Source: Saccharum officinarum (lineage: Eukaryota > Streptophyta > Magnoliopsida > Poales > Poaceae). Taken from it: DNA of 64,000 nucleotides. Numbering within the stretch: position 1 is the first letter of the stretch; every line of letters begins with the position of its first letter. This document shows, one piece after another, positions 33,499 through 44,869 of the stretch. Both the position numbers and the translations under genes were made by a program. The stretch is taken from positions 1 through 64,000 of the forward strand of contig JAIWYO010009581.1 in assembly GCA_020631735.1 (NCBI GenBank). The letters run 5' to 3'. The notes under the pieces were generated by a model. The model saw only the letters and a program-made list of their open reading frames with translations, did not search any database and was not told the DNA's origin.

Positions 33499-36400
33499 GT
33501 TGGGAGCACCGTCACAGCCCATATGGCCAGCCGTGCTACCACCCCATTCTCCTCCTCCGTTGCGTGAGCACTGGGTCCGCCTGTACCCCGCGAAACCCCC
33601 GTGCTCCTTGCCTTGCCTCGCCTCGGTCGATGTCGGCTTAACGCCTACGAGCCGCGCCTGTGTCACCGCCATGCATGCCAGCGTGCATGCTCCAGTGAGC
33701 CGTCAACCCATCCGAGGGCACCAAGCGGTGCGGCCTAGCATGACGAGCACGTCGGTGCCCGCGGCACCGCCGGGGAGCTCGCCGTCGGTGAGCACCGGCC
33801 GGTGGAGCTCCTCCCCTGCTTCTGTCTCACTGGCCAGTGGGGCTATGGGGCCCACCTGTCTGCCTCCTAGCTCGGGTCTGGGTGAACCCCGCGGGGTGCG
33901 TTTAGTATTTAGGGCGGCCGGTTTTAAAAAGAAAAGAAAAAGGAATTATTTATTTAAGTGAAAATGCTTTAGAAATTTGTATCTTGCTCCAAAGTGCTCC
34001 AAATCTGGTGAAACAAATTTTGCTAGGTTTATTTTGAGTAGATCTACAGCATAAAAATATTGCATGTTGATTTTAAGATACTTTTCTATGGAGTTTTATT
34101 TAATTCTTGTAATTGCTATTTATCTAAGAAAATGAATAGTAAATTCATTATTGCTCAGAAAAATATGGTTCCACTTGCATTAGTTTTCTTTTGGGATGTA
34201 GTTTCTGGGAAAAATATATGCTATATATGTTCTGTGTGAAATTATTGATGTCTAGTTCAAATGCTATTTATTACCTAGATTTGTTATTTTTGATAGGGGG
34301 AAAAATATGAATAAAACATGGGTGCGATAATTTTTATACAATGATTATTTACTGTGTAGATTGTTGAAAAGTGTTTAAATCTGTTGTTTGACACTTTTCG
34401 TAGTACAAACTATTTTTCGGGGCATTTCTGTCCTACAGTTTGTCTATTTTGTGTAAGCAGTTCTAGTAGTCCGAATGCAATGAAATTTTTGTGGCATTCT
34501 AGGTTAGATGATAGTAAGTCACTGTAATTTTCTCAGATTTTTTTGTACTACCAAAATAGATGTTGTTCAAACCTAGTTTCAATTAGGGTTTAATTAACCT
34601 TTTTAATGCATGTTTAGTTAATAATGTTTGCTTTGGTGTATCTTTGCAGCATCTTAGCTTGCCGTGGTGACTTGGTATGTTGGTATAGTGGTTGTAATTG
34701 TAGTATAGTAGTACATGTTCTTGGATGATGTTGACTACCTTGTAGAAGAGTTGTACTTCACTCTATCCAATAAAGTAAACATGCTCATCTACATTCCATG
34801 CATCCTGATCATTATATGTCATCTCTCCAATGCACCTATGCATGAGCACTTATACATCTGCATCATACAGGATCGTAGGAAGGAATTTCGGTAGCAGTTC
34901 CCGAGGAGCCGGAAGAGTAGCCCGAGGTGCAAGAGTAGGAGGTGCCCGAGGCAGACGAGGAGGTCGGTGAGGATCTTCCGGAGTGCCCCGATTATCGCCC
35001 GAGCTCTTTCGAAAGAGGCAAGCCCCAGAGCATTTTTCTCCCTCGGTTTGCAAAACATTTAATTAATGTTCTACTTTAATTGATGCATTACGTTCAGGAG
35101 TTGTTTGCAATCGTTGATGTATTATACCTTGTTTACCTTTGTATACTATATCCTTGTTACCCTGGTATCCTCAGTCGAGTTAATGCTTAGCTGGCTTAGA
35201 CCGGTAGAAGTCAGGTGATTTTCTGTCACCTGCGAGCTATAGGTGATTACCTAGATCTTGTTTGGCTAAATGTGGCGTCATGAGATATAACTAAGTGTTA
35301 ATGTGAAGTTGAGACCGGACGAAGACTTATAGGGTTTCGGACTGTAGTGATTTCCATCTATGTCGATTAAGGACCGACCGTTGTTGGGCCTCGAGTCATG
35401 TTGAATGCATGCCTCACATTTAGCTGGCCGGATAAAGTACCTTCCGACCATAAAACTAGGAGATTATTCGGACCGAGTAGATTGCCCGCAGCGCACTGTA
35501 CCAGAGAAGGTGTGGTAGGACATGGGGGCGCGATGATAAGACCAAAGGGCAGTCGGACGACCCCTGGGTACATGTGGTTCCTGGCAAACTCGAGACTTTA
35601 CCTGGATAGTTGACTCGGTGACCAATATCTTACTTTAGTGGGTGAGTGAGGTTTGTGTGAGGAATAAATTATCAGCTGGTTAATAATCGATTCGAATCGC
35701 TATTGTTCACTAGATAGTGAGCACTTGACTTGAGTTACTTCATCATAGTAATGTTGATGGAACACCTAGACAGTTATAATGGATATGACATTATGGAAGT
35801 TGATATTGATCATTTGTTATCATTACTTGTTTAATCACATGTTTACTCTAGTATAGGTGCAAATGTAGTCGACAGGTTAATAACGATTAACTCGATATAA
35901 TGCTTTTGAAAAGAAAAGGATTCTTAAATGCCAAAAATTGCAGTTTTGCAAATGAGTCATCTACCCCACTATAAAGCCCTTCATGATTCCTTGGTGTCAC
36001 TTTATTTTGGTTATATCGGGTAAGTCTAGCTGAGTACCTTCTCGTACTCAGGGTTTTGTTCCCACTTGTTGCAGATGGGCAGATGTATTACGGCTACTGT
36101 ATCAACTGCCTTTATCCTGCGATGGGTGATGCTTAGGACCATGGGTAGTGGTCGTTCCTTACGTCTCATCTAATGCTTTTGTTGGAGATGATCATCAGCT
36201 GGCACTATACTTGAACTCTGTGTGAGTGTGTGGGTGAATTTGAACTAAATGTTTCCGCTATTTTTATTTGAACTCAGTTTGTAATAACTATGTTTAAACT
36301 CTGATGTATCTATGATGCAAACTTTTATATAATTTGTGAGGGTGACCGCTAAACTTATTACGATCTTGGCTGGTATGTGAGTTGGTTTGAAATCCTTCGT

Positions 36401-36509
36401 GATTTCACGGACTACCGGGTTATATGGGCTTAAGTGGGTTAAATCGTCTGCTCCGACGGTTGATTTTCTTACTTAATTTTGTATAATTGGTCGGTTCTGT
36501 TACATGTTT

Positions 36510-39430
36510 CTGTGATATGGTACGTGACATATGGCAAAGTGTGGATACATATGGCACTCCCCTTGAAAAGTGGCAAGCAAAGATAAGAAAGCTGCGCCAG
36601 TATCTAAGAGGGTGGGCAAAAAACATCAGTGGTGCATATAAGAAGGAGAAAAAATTACTTTTAAACAAGCTCGATGAGTTAGATAAGAAGGCCGAAAATA
36701 CACTACTAGAAGATAATGAAGTTAATTTGAAACATGTCCTGAATGAAAGGTTGGCCGAATTACTCAGAGAAGAGGAACTGAAATGGTATCAAAGAGAGAA
36801 GGTTAAACAATTTTTGGAAGGAGATGCTAATACAAAATACTATCATCTAGTGGCAAACGGGAGACATCGTAAAACTCGTATTTTCTAGTTGGAAGATGGA
36901 AATAGAGTAATATGTGGAGATGATGACCTCAAAAAGCATATCACCACATATTATAAGAATTTGTTTGGTCCATCTGAAAGTTCCTTCGTCACTCTAGATG
37001 AATCAAAAATTGATGATATTCCACAAGTGTCTCAACAGGAAAATGAGTTATTAATTGATCAATTTTCAGAATCTGAAGTGAGCGCAGCAATTTTCCAAAT
37101 GGAGCACAACAAAGCACCAGGGGCGGATGGGTTCCCACTAGAGTATTATCAGGTCTTCTGGAATACTATAAAAGAAGACTTGATGTCTTTGTTTCAGGAA
37201 TTCCGTCAAGGAACCCTACCTTTATACTGCCTTAACTTTGGAACTATAATTATTTTATCAAAGAAGAATGATGCAAAATTGATCCAACAATACAGACCTA
37301 TATGTCTGTTGAATGTCTCATTTAAAATTTTCACAAAAGTCGCCACAAACAGGATTACTACCATTGCCCAAAAAATCATTCGACCAACACAAACAGCATT
37401 TATACCAGGAAGAAATATCATGGAAGGAGCGGTTATACTTCATGAGATAATTCATGAGTTACACAAAAGAAAGCAAGATGGGATTATTTTTAAGATTGAT
37501 TTCAAAAAGGCATACGACAAAGTCAAATGTAGTTTTGTTCAGCAAACGCTTAGGATGAAGGGATTCTCACAGAAATGGTGTAATTTGGTTGAACATTTCA
37601 CGCAAGGTGGAAATGTAAATATAAAAGTTAATGACCAATTAGGAAATTACTTCCAAACAAGAAAAGGATTAAGGCAAGGTGACCCACTGTCCCCTATACT
37701 ATTTAACATAGTGGCAGACATGCTGGCTCTACTCATTGCCAGAGCTAAAGAAGCAAGATAGGTGGACAGGTGGAAGGGGCTATTCCACATCTAGTACAGG
37801 ATGGTCTATCAATCCTTCAGTATGCGGATGACACGGTGATTTTTATGAGCCATGATTTTGAAAAGGCGGTAAATATGAAGCTTTTATTAAGCACATTTGA
37901 ACAATTATCTGACCTAAAAATCAATTTTTATAAAAGTGAAATCTTTTGCTTTGACAAAGCAAAGGAATATGAAGTGTCATATTCTCAACTGTTCGGTTGT
38001 GACATAGGCAAATACCCTTTCCGATACCTAGGCCTACCCATGCATTTTAGAAAACTCAATAACAAAGATTGGAAGATGATAGAGGAAAGAATAGAGAAAA
38101 GACTAAGTGGATGGAAAGGAAAAATGTTAACTGTGGGAGGCAGACTAGTGCTCATAAACTCGGTACTGTCAAGTCTTCCAATGTTTATGCTGTCTTTTTT
38201 GAGGTCCCAAGAGGAGTGTTAGAGAAAATAGAGGTTTTAGATCAAGATTTTTTTTTGGCAAAATGACCAACACAAGAGAAAATATAGATTGGCAAAATGG
38301 AGCTTAATATGCCAACCAAAAAAACAAGGTGGACTGGGGGTACAGAATCTAGACATACAAAACAAATGTCTATTGAGCAAATGGCTTTTTAAACTTTGCA
38401 ATGAACAAGGGATGTGGAAAGAGCTGTTGAGAAATAAATATAGTAAAGATAAAATTATAGGTGGCTGCTCAAAAAAGCCAACAGACTCACATTTCTGGAA
38501 ATGCCTAATGGATGTGAAAGACCTGTTCATGGGGTATGGCTTATTCAAGTTGAAAGATGGTACCCAGACTCGATTTTGGGAAGATACTTGGATGGGAAAT
38601 CAGCCCTTAAAGTTAAAATATCCTTCGTTGTTTAGGAGAAAACAAGACACTGTGGCTACTATACTCAGTTTGGTTCCACTAACTATTTTGTTTCGTATAT
38701 CGTTAGTGGGTAACAACCTGAGGGATTGGCACAAAATTGTTTATTCGTTAAGCAATGTGAACTTACAGGAAGGTAGGGATACTTTTGTCTGGTCGCTACA
38801 TTCATCGGGGCAATTTTCTGTAAAATCTATGTATGCTGCGTTAGTTAGCAATGGTGTAAGAGTGTCCCAAGAAATTTGGTGTGCTAAGTTACCTACAAAG
38901 ATCAAAGTATTTTTGTGGTATCTAAAAAAGGAGTGATTTTGACTAAAGACAATCAAGCTAGACGTAATTGGAAAGGTGACAAGAATTGTTGCTTTTGTCA
39001 TTTACCAGAGACTATTCAACATCTTTTTTTTAATTGTTCATATGCGAAATTCCTGTGGCGCGCGGTACAAATAGTGTTTGGCATAACAAAAAACCTACCA
39101 ATATGGATGATATGTTCAACCATTGGTCAAAATTGGGTGGGTCCAAACACAACTTATTGCTTCTAACTACAGCAGCGGCTCTTTGTTGGGCAATTTGGCT
39201 AACTAGAAAAGAAGTCGTTTTTGATAAATGCAGACCAAAATCTTTCTTGCAGGTTCTATTCAGAGGAACGCATTGTCTTCACCAATGGGCCAGGTTACAG
39301 TGACTTGACGACCAGCGAGACACCTTGGTTCAAGCTAGTCAACATCTCGAAAGTTCCGCCATGGAGTTCTTTGCGTCGAATGGATGGTTATCACATATTC
39401 GGATTGGTCTAGTTTAGTCGAAACTTTATT
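36510..39430 (+). pseudogene. LINE ORF2, reverse transcriptase and zinc-binding C-terminus
   Basis: Downstream of the solo LTR the frame resumes (CDMVRDIWQS). It covers the linker, RT fingers and palm (NKAPGADGFPLEYY, YRPICLLNVSFKIFTK, FIPGRNIMEG, KIDFKKAYDKV, RKGLRQGDPLSPILFN), the catalytic YADD block at 37790-37870, the thumb (RYLGLPMHFRKL) and a zf-RVT region (CCFCHLPETIQHLFFNC at about 38990-39040). Breaks: TAG at 36886 where Gln is usual (before LEDG), and frameshifts near 37757, 38200, 38255 and 38925. No RNase H domain is seen. It once made the LINE replicase; it is dead now. Confidence 0.92.
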
Positions 39431-39574
39431 TTGTTGTGTTTAGCCCATTGGCGGCTGTGAACTATGTGCTTTACAGCTCCTTTGCGTGTCGAAGACTCGA
39501 ACTATGTAATTATTGGCCTGATTCTACTTTTAGTAGATGAAGCCGGGTATGAAATATCCATTATCTAAAAAAAA
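39431..39574 (+). other. LINE 3' tail and poly-A
   Basis: Untranslated tail ending in TATCTAAAAAAAA. It marks the right border of the LINE, after which CACTA sequence resumes. Confidence 0.7.
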
Positions 39575-39689
39575 GAAGACCAAAGAGAGTTCAAAAACCA
39601 CTAGCAATGAAGAAGTAGACTATTACGTGCATATTTGTATGCGGGCTTTTCCACATTTATATATTATCTATGAGAGTTTGGATATGACT

Positions 39690-40267
39690 TGTTGAATTCA
39701 TTCGAGCTCTGCAAGGCATACAGGTTCTATAAGTTCAAGGGTGGACGGTACGATTTAAAAAAAACGGAAAACCGCTACATGTGCGGACTAACTTTAAGGT
39801 AAATTTTAAATAAACATACATATTTGTCGTGTATATATGTATACGTAGCAACTATGTAACCACTTGCCAATTCTTATATAGTGTCACAAGCAACCACTAG
39901 GATCGGTGCACTGTGGTACTATGTGTGTGAGTTTCTCAAAGAAAACAGGAGATACACCAACAATCCTAGCAAAATAAGTAATAATCATATGTGAAGTTTT
40001 GTCACTATTGATGCCTTCTTCGTATTGGTTGGTTGTAAATGTATGATGACTTATTATATTTTGCAGGTATACAAGTGTGATCCCACGAGTAGACGCCTCC
40101 AGAATAAAGAGCTCATGAACATTTGCGATGACTTTAGCCGGTTCATCATGAAACAAATAATTCATTTCGATGGGAAGTATTTTGATCCAGAGTCGGAATT
40201 AGCTCAACCACAGTACCGAGATCTCATAGATATTGCCAGGCTAGAGCTAAACCACGATGATTATTAG
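39690..40267 (+). pseudogene. ULP1-like cysteine protease remnant of the CACTA element
   Basis: Two or three exon-like blocks encode the C-terminal part of a ULP1 (C48-type) peptidase as carried by grass CACTA elements: AYRFYKFKGGRYD near 39715, a CHKQPLGSVHCG block near 39885 whose HCG would hold the catalytic Cys, and FDGKYFDPESELAQPQYRDL ending at a stop at 40265-40267. A one-base loss after the HCG motif shifts the frame. An acceptor-like TTTTGCAG precedes 40066. The N-terminal protease with the His and Asp is missing. ULP1 cuts SUMO; its role in transposons is unknown. Confidence 0.65.
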
Positions 40268-40469
40268 ATGGGACCTAGCTACAAGTGGAAAAAACTTTAT
40301 TGTAACATTATTATTAGGGTGTGATGACTATGGTAGATTGTAATAAATACTGCTTTTTTCATGCATGCAAATATAATTTTATGTGATTATGGGTTCATTG
40401 CAATTTTTAAAAATAAAAATAATTTACTGGCAGGAAATATATGATGCCAAGATTTGAATTTTTAAACAC

Positions 40470-40800
40470 AATACACTGGCGCCTCTCGTAACAAACCGCC
40501 TCTAAAAATCAATTCCAGAGGCGTCGGCTTTATGTGAACCGCCTGTGTAAAAATTGTTACACTAGCGGTTCACTTAAGGTAACTGTCAGTGTTAATCTAC
40601 TTAACACTAGTGGTTGACTTACACCAACCACCAGTGTAAACCCAATTAACACTAGCGGTCACATTAAGGCAGCCGCCAGTGAAAAGCCGTTAACACTGGC
40701 GCATTTAAAGTAACCGCTTATAGTATCGTTGATTTGTACTAGCCTTTCACATTGGCGGTGGGATCACACGCCAGTAGAAATGGCTCTGGAACCGCAAGTG
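40470..40800. repeat. Right subterminal repeats of the CACTA element
   Basis: Repeated motifs ACACTAGCGGTT, TTAACACTGGCG and 'accgccagtg' occur in both orientations, like those at 15880-16270. They end 55 bases before the terminal repeat. Confidence 0.75.
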
Positions 40801-40815
40801 CTAGGCTCCGCTGTA

Positions 40816-40854
40816 CTAGTGGGCGTTGCTACAAATCCTTTTTTTGTAGTAGTG
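40816..40854 (-). repeat. Right terminal inverted repeat of the CACTA element
   Basis: On the minus strand it reads CACTACTACAAAAAAAGGAT and then a GATTTGTAGC...CGCCC stretch similar to the left end. It is followed by the AGA duplication. Confidence 0.7.
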
Positions 40855-40857
40855 AGA

Positions 40858-41532
40858 CTAGATCGTCACCCACGTGCTCAGGAAAAAATAATCTTGACCG
40901 CGGCGCCAACCGTTGCGAAGCCACTACAACCAAGTCTTCCGCAATGGTGTTCGAGAAAAGGAGGGGGCCCTTTTCTCCTGCTGATATGTCACTTGTTTAT
41001 ACTCTTGCACCAATAGTACATGGAAGTAACCGGACTACCTTTCTTCGTGCTGTTCATCCCTCAGAGCTTCTATTTCCAAGAGTAGATCGACTGGAGTGCA
41101 TATCTTTTCAGTCATGAGCAGTGAATCATTTGTGCTTGTGGAAGGAGTTTTGTTGATACTATGCCTCCAAATCGGCTGTTGGTTTCATCTCTGATGCTAG
41201 CGTCTATGCAGATTCAAATGTTGCATCTCTGAAAGAAACAGGGATCTAGAAGGAAAACACGCAACTCACTGTCAGAAGTGCATATTTTGGGCACTCTCTT
41301 TTTGTGTCATTTTACCTTGTTTACTACTTCAAGGAAAGCAGGAAAACAATACATCACTCAAGCTTTTTTCAAGAACACTACATTCTATCCACTTTGTTCC
41401 ACACGGCAGCTATATACGGACATGTTAATCTCGTTGTCAAGCAAGAAAAGTACATCTAAAACATGCCATTCCGGCATTCCCTATGACCCCTGAAACTGAA
41501 GAAACCATTAATGAAAGCTTAACAAGATCATG
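40858..41532. other. Unassigned stretch right of the CACTA element
   Basis: Probably the continuation of the minus-strand LINE whose tail is at 14326-14479. A plus-strand 121-codon frame (40752-41117) starts inside the CACTA end and is therefore chimeric. On the minus strand a short frame starts at about 41117 but shows no domain. Confidence 0.35.
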
Positions 41533-41664
41533 GAGCCTATTCGCTTCGCTGAAAAGCCATGGCTGAAAGTACTGTTCGCTGATTTGTTGTGAGAGAAAAA
41601 CACTGTTCTGGCTGAAAAAATAAGCTGAAAAGTACGGATTATAAGACAAACGAACAATTGGCTC
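41533..41664. mobile_element. Small MITE-like element with GAGCC termini
   Basis: The 132-base stretch starts GAGCCTATTCGCTT and ends CGAACAATTGGCTC, an imperfect inverted repeat. It has the 'gctgaaaagtac' and 'gtgagagaaaaaca' blocks common to a grass hAT-type MITE family. No target duplication was resolved. Confidence 0.5.
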
Positions 41665-42050
41665 AGCAGTCGACGGATGGTCACCCTCAGCAGTTGGCTA
41701 CAAGTTTGTTCCTGCAACAATCAGTCCACATCGTGTCAAGGGTATTGAACGTCACTGCAAGAAAATAAAGAAACCCTTAATTTATATATAAATTACTCAC
41801 CTATGCTTTTACAAAATATAATGCAAATATCCCATAAATTTAAATCTAAATTATCCATGTTTGTCATTAGGAAAGATAATATAAAGTAACACCTTTAATT
41901 TTATCTAAATCATCCACATACACCAGTAAACTCAAACAGTTTGTCAGCACCCATGTTCCGACTTTTCTCATACAGAAATAAAACAGTGTCAAAACTATAA
42001 TTGAACCAAGAATGAGCTAAAAGAACTGGACACAAAACAAGAGCATGTAC
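41665..42050. other. AT-rich spacer, nothing recognised
   Basis: No gene, inverted repeat or known repeat is seen in these 386 bases. Confidence 0.45.
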
Positions 42051-42280
42051 CTTCACCGTCGTTTGCTCCAAGAACAAAAGATGGTGTATTTGAGTAGTGG
42101 TTTGAGCGTGAGGCTCCAGAAGATGAGAAACAGCACCCCAAGGATCTCCTCGTCCTCCTTATGCAGACGCAGCTTCCCAGAGGAGATGCTTGTACGCATA
42201 TACAGGTGAAATGCAGAGGCAGATCGCCATAGCCCATACACAACTCCGAAGCTCTAGTGTGCCGGTAAAAGCATCGCTTT
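42051..42280 (-). pseudogene. HAK/KUP potassium transporter exon fragment, decayed
   Basis: The minus strand encodes pieces typical of the N-terminal part of HAK/KUP/KT carriers: SFGVVYG near the 5' end (preceded by a TAG), then RTSISSGKLRLHKEDEEILG, LGVLFLIFWSLTLKPLLKY (a membrane helix) and LGANDGEG at the 3' end. A splice-acceptor-like CTTCAG lies before 42280 and a GTACATG donor follows 42051. At least two frameshifts separate the blocks, and no later exon was found nearby. Intact family members move K+ across the plasma membrane or tonoplast. This is a single orphan exon, either captured by a transposon or left from a broken gene. Confidence 0.72.
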
Positions 42281-42497
42281 CTGAAGTACCTGCACCAACA
42301 CGAATAGTATAAGTTTGCAGTGTTCTGTTTTTTACTATTTGTAACTATTAATCTAGTAAAACAAACTGTAAATGCAGTTTTGAGGGGAAAAAAAGATTAA
42401 CAAACTAACTACATGTAGGTAGTACAGCTGTACTGGAAAAAAACATTGAAAGCAAGAGAAGATGATGTAACAGTTCAATAAACGATAATGATATGTC

Positions 42498-42985
42498 ATG
42501 GGTGTCCGTCCCATGACTCCGTTTGGACGCGGCTCATCCTCATCCACGGACCCATCCTCATCCACTCATCCGCGTACCATGTTCCCGTCACACGCCCACT
42601 CTGCGCTGCGTGCCCCCTGCTCACGGGATGGACTCCGCTTGCTCGCGCCACCCCCCTCGAAAGGACTCTGCCTACGCCGCTCGCGGTCGCCGCCCCTGCC
42701 CACGCCGCCTTCCCTCGTGGGACGAACTCCGGTCGTCCGTGCCGCCCCCGCTCGCGGGACGCACTCCGCCTGCGCCGCTCGCCGGTGTCGCCCCCACCCG
42801 CGCCGCCCACCCACCATCCGGACTCATGCCTCTCGTCACGGCCGCGCTCCATCCGCCTGCTGCGGCCATTGCTGAGGTCCATGCCACCGACAAGCTCCGC
42901 ACTAACGACCTTCGCGCACTCCGTGGCATCAAGCTCCACAAGGACGAGCTCCATTCATCCAAGCAGCAAGGTGCCATTGCGCTAA
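42498..42985. other. GC-rich block with overlapping ORFs, probably a non-autonomous transposon part
   Basis: High-GC DNA gives long frames on both strands (such as Pro/Arg/Ala-rich 42488-42985 plus and 42496-42954 minus), none with a domain. It joins a 'ttgcaa' repeat region (42990-43390) and a GC-rich tail to about 43660, a layout seen in a repetitive grass element family. The ends share only weak inverted similarity (GGGTGTCCG and GGGCGTTAC) and no target duplication was found. Confidence 0.4.
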
Positions 42986-42989
42986 AAGC

Positions 42990-43390
42990 ACATGTTGTAA
43001 GTGTATGTTTCGAGTATTTCAGTTGTTTCATAGATATGTTGCAAAGGTTTCGTATGAATGTTGCAAAAGTAGACCGGGATGTTGCATATGTTGCAATGGT
43101 TGTACATTTATGTTGGAAACATCTGTTCTTAATGTTTTATCTGTTTTTTCAAATGTATATTGCAAGTGTGTTTATCTAGATGTTGGTTATGTATCACACA
43201 TATGTTGCAACCGTTTTATATGGAATTCTGGATGTTGTGTTGCAATGGTTTTCAAGTGTTTCATGTGTTTTTTGCAAGTGCTTTAAGCGCATGTTTCAAA
43301 TGTTTCATCTATCTTCAGACATATGTTGCAAATGTTTCATATGGATGTTTTAAAAGTAAATCGGGTGTTGCACATGCTGCATGGCGTCAG
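42990..43390. repeat. Degenerate 'atgttgcaa...tttcatatg' tandem repeats
   Basis: Motifs ATGTTGCAAATGTTTCATATG, 'gatgttgcatatgttgcaatgg' and variants recur more than ten times in about 400 bases. No coding content; frames here are chance. Confidence 0.75.
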
Positions 43391-43660
43391 TGGCTGGCGG
43401 ACAGCGGCCTGCCGCAGGGCTTCGGCTCCTACCTCATGCCTTCCTCGCATGGTGCGCCTCGCCCTCTCCTCTCCCTCCCCTCTCTTCCCTTCCCTCCATC
43501 TCACCATGATAATTCGAGTTCGGTAGGGAAACCCTACCCGACGAGCATGCAGGTGGCGCGGTGCTCGTGTGGTGGCCCCAAAGCAATAAGGTCTACGCTG
43601 TCCGCTCGCTACACATGGGAAACAAGCAGCCGCGGGGACGTTCGGGCGCTAGTAACGCCC

Positions 43661-44034
43661 TTTAATAAAAGGACAAAGATGGTTCAGATAGACCAAACAA
43701 ACCGAAGTGAAGTGAGAAACCTATGGGCACCCTAAGCCACCACGTACATATGTACTTCCAAGAACTATACGACAGCAAAAACGGGCTGATCGAAAGTATT
43801 ATGCAGGATTGTTGGCATTTACCGTTTCATCCATGGAGTCCAGCCCACGCCAGTTGTCAACAGTTTTTTATTATTGTTTTGAGTTAAACTAGCTAACAAG
43901 TAACAACCAACATTTCCCAAATTCATATCGCTTAAAATCTTACAAAATAGCAAATCATTTTAAAAAAATTTATAATAACATATTCAAGCACATACGTTTC
44001 ACTTTAGACCATACGCAAAGAGAGAGCCAAAAAT
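43661..44034. other. Spacer before the Mutator-like element
   Basis: AT-rich, with no gene or repeat recognised. The outer end of the Mutator-like left terminal repeat may begin near 44035. Confidence 0.4.
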
Positions 44035-44099
44035 ATTTGTTTGCTAGGGATAATTCATCTGACTAACTCCAAATTACCATAGAATAGTTGTAACAAATA

Positions 44100-44360
44100 T
44101 AAACTTAGTTTAGAAAAATCTACAAACTTGTATGAGAACATGTTTTTGGTGTATGATATTTCCATAAAAATTTTAAATGATTTTAACAAAGGAGTACTAT
44201 ACGCTCTTTACAAATAGATACATCTGTTACATAGGAATTTTTTATTTTTAACACTTTTTAAAAACTATTTTAAATTTTAGCACCGAAAGTTTTTTTTATA
44301 TTTAACACTTTTGGCAGCTCCCCATGCGACGGAGCGGCATTTCAACTTTGCCGCTCCCCA
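44100..44360 (+). repeat. Left terminal inverted repeat of the MULE
   Basis: Inverted match to 51000-51300. The best-conserved core is ATTTTTAACACTTTTTAAAA, then TTTTAGCACCGAAAG, then AACACTTTTGGCAGCTCC and GAGCGGCATTTCAACTTT. Inside it further GAGCGGCA / TGCCGCTCC motifs repeat in both orientations to about 44550. Confidence 0.85.
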
Positions 44361-44869
44361 CGTGGAGGAGCGGCAATGATGTTGACGTGGCAGTGGCGAA
44401 AAGCGGGCACGGGGCTGCCCCTCCCCCAGGAGGAGCGGCAAACCTGCCGCTCCCCAGATCAGGGAGCGGCAAAATGGTTGCTTTTACCCCCTGCCGACAA
44501 AACATTTCCTCCCCCCCCTTGCCGCTCCTTGATTTGGGGAGCAGCGCGCGCGGGAGGATATGTTTTGCCTCAGGCTCATGTGTCACTAGGAGACGCTGTT
44601 GGACGGCCGCATCCCCCCCCCCTCGGCGGAAGGAAGGTCACCGGAGCGGCGGCGACGGCGGCGTCCCTCCCTGCCCCCCCCCCCCCCCCGCGGGTGCAGG
44701 GCCCCTCCCCGCGCACGCAGCAGCTCCCCCTCCCCCCGAGCAGCCGCGCCGCACGTTGCCCTGTGAGCAGCGCCGAGCCCCCTCCCCGAGCACTTCGGCC
44801 CCGATAGCATCTCCCCGCGTCCGAGTTAAGGTAATCCCGTTTTTCTATTTTTTTTGAATTTTTGATATA

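Larger units (their letters stand above)
19439..36504 (+). mobile_element. Gypsy-type solo LTR, interrupted by a Sirevirus
   Basis: The LTR starts TGTAACACCCCGG at 19439 and ends GTTCTGTTACA at 36504. Flanks are GGTTT (19434-19438) and TGTTT (36505-36509), a duplication with one mismatch. The LINE frame reads straight across the join when the insert and one copy of the duplication are removed, which proves the borders. Minus the Sirevirus the LTR is about 4.04 kb (19439-20479 and 33504-36504). No internal retroviral domain belongs to it, so it is a solo LTR left by LTR-LTR recombination. Long ORFs in its GC-rich part (19854-20482) lie in five overlapping frames and are not genes. Confidence 0.88.
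17878..39574 (+). mobile_element. LINE (L1-type non-LTR retrotransposon), 5'-truncated, split by nested elements
   Basis: Plus-strand remnants run in order: ORF1-like tail, endonuclease, RT, zinc-binding C-terminus and a 3' tail ending in poly-A at 39567-39574. A solo LTR with a Sirevirus inside it (19439-36504) splits the endonuclease-RT linker. Without that insert the element is about 4.6 kb. A 13-base near-repeat, AAAGAAGACAAAA at 17865 and AAAGAAGACCAAA at 39572, is a likely target duplication, although it overlaps A-rich DNA. It sits in the CACTA transposase gene. Confidence 0.85.
14480..40854 (+). mobile_element. CACTA (En/Spm) DNA transposon, interrupted by nested elements
   Basis: The left end reads CACTACGCC and the right end reads GTAGTAGTG (CACTACTAC on the other strand). 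Both are flanked by AGA (14477-14479 and 40855-40857), the 3-bp duplication of CACTA elements. Subterminal repeats lie at both ends, and the interior keeps the N-terminal part of a TNP2 transposase and a ULP1-like protease remnant. Removing the nested insertion (about 17878-39574) leaves about 4.7 kb. The catalytic Transposase_21 part is not seen, so the element is deleted and inactive. The 3-bp duplication alone could arise by chance, but ends, coding content and subterminal repeats agree. Confidence 0.82.

Noticed and set aside
40752..41117. 121-codon plus-strand ORF
   Set aside because: It starts inside the CACTA right end and crosses the insertion border, so it is a chance chimera.
42488..43179. 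Pro/Arg/Ala-rich plus-strand ORFs of 165-218 codons
   Set aside because: GC-rich transposon-like DNA with equally long antisense frames and no recognisable domain.
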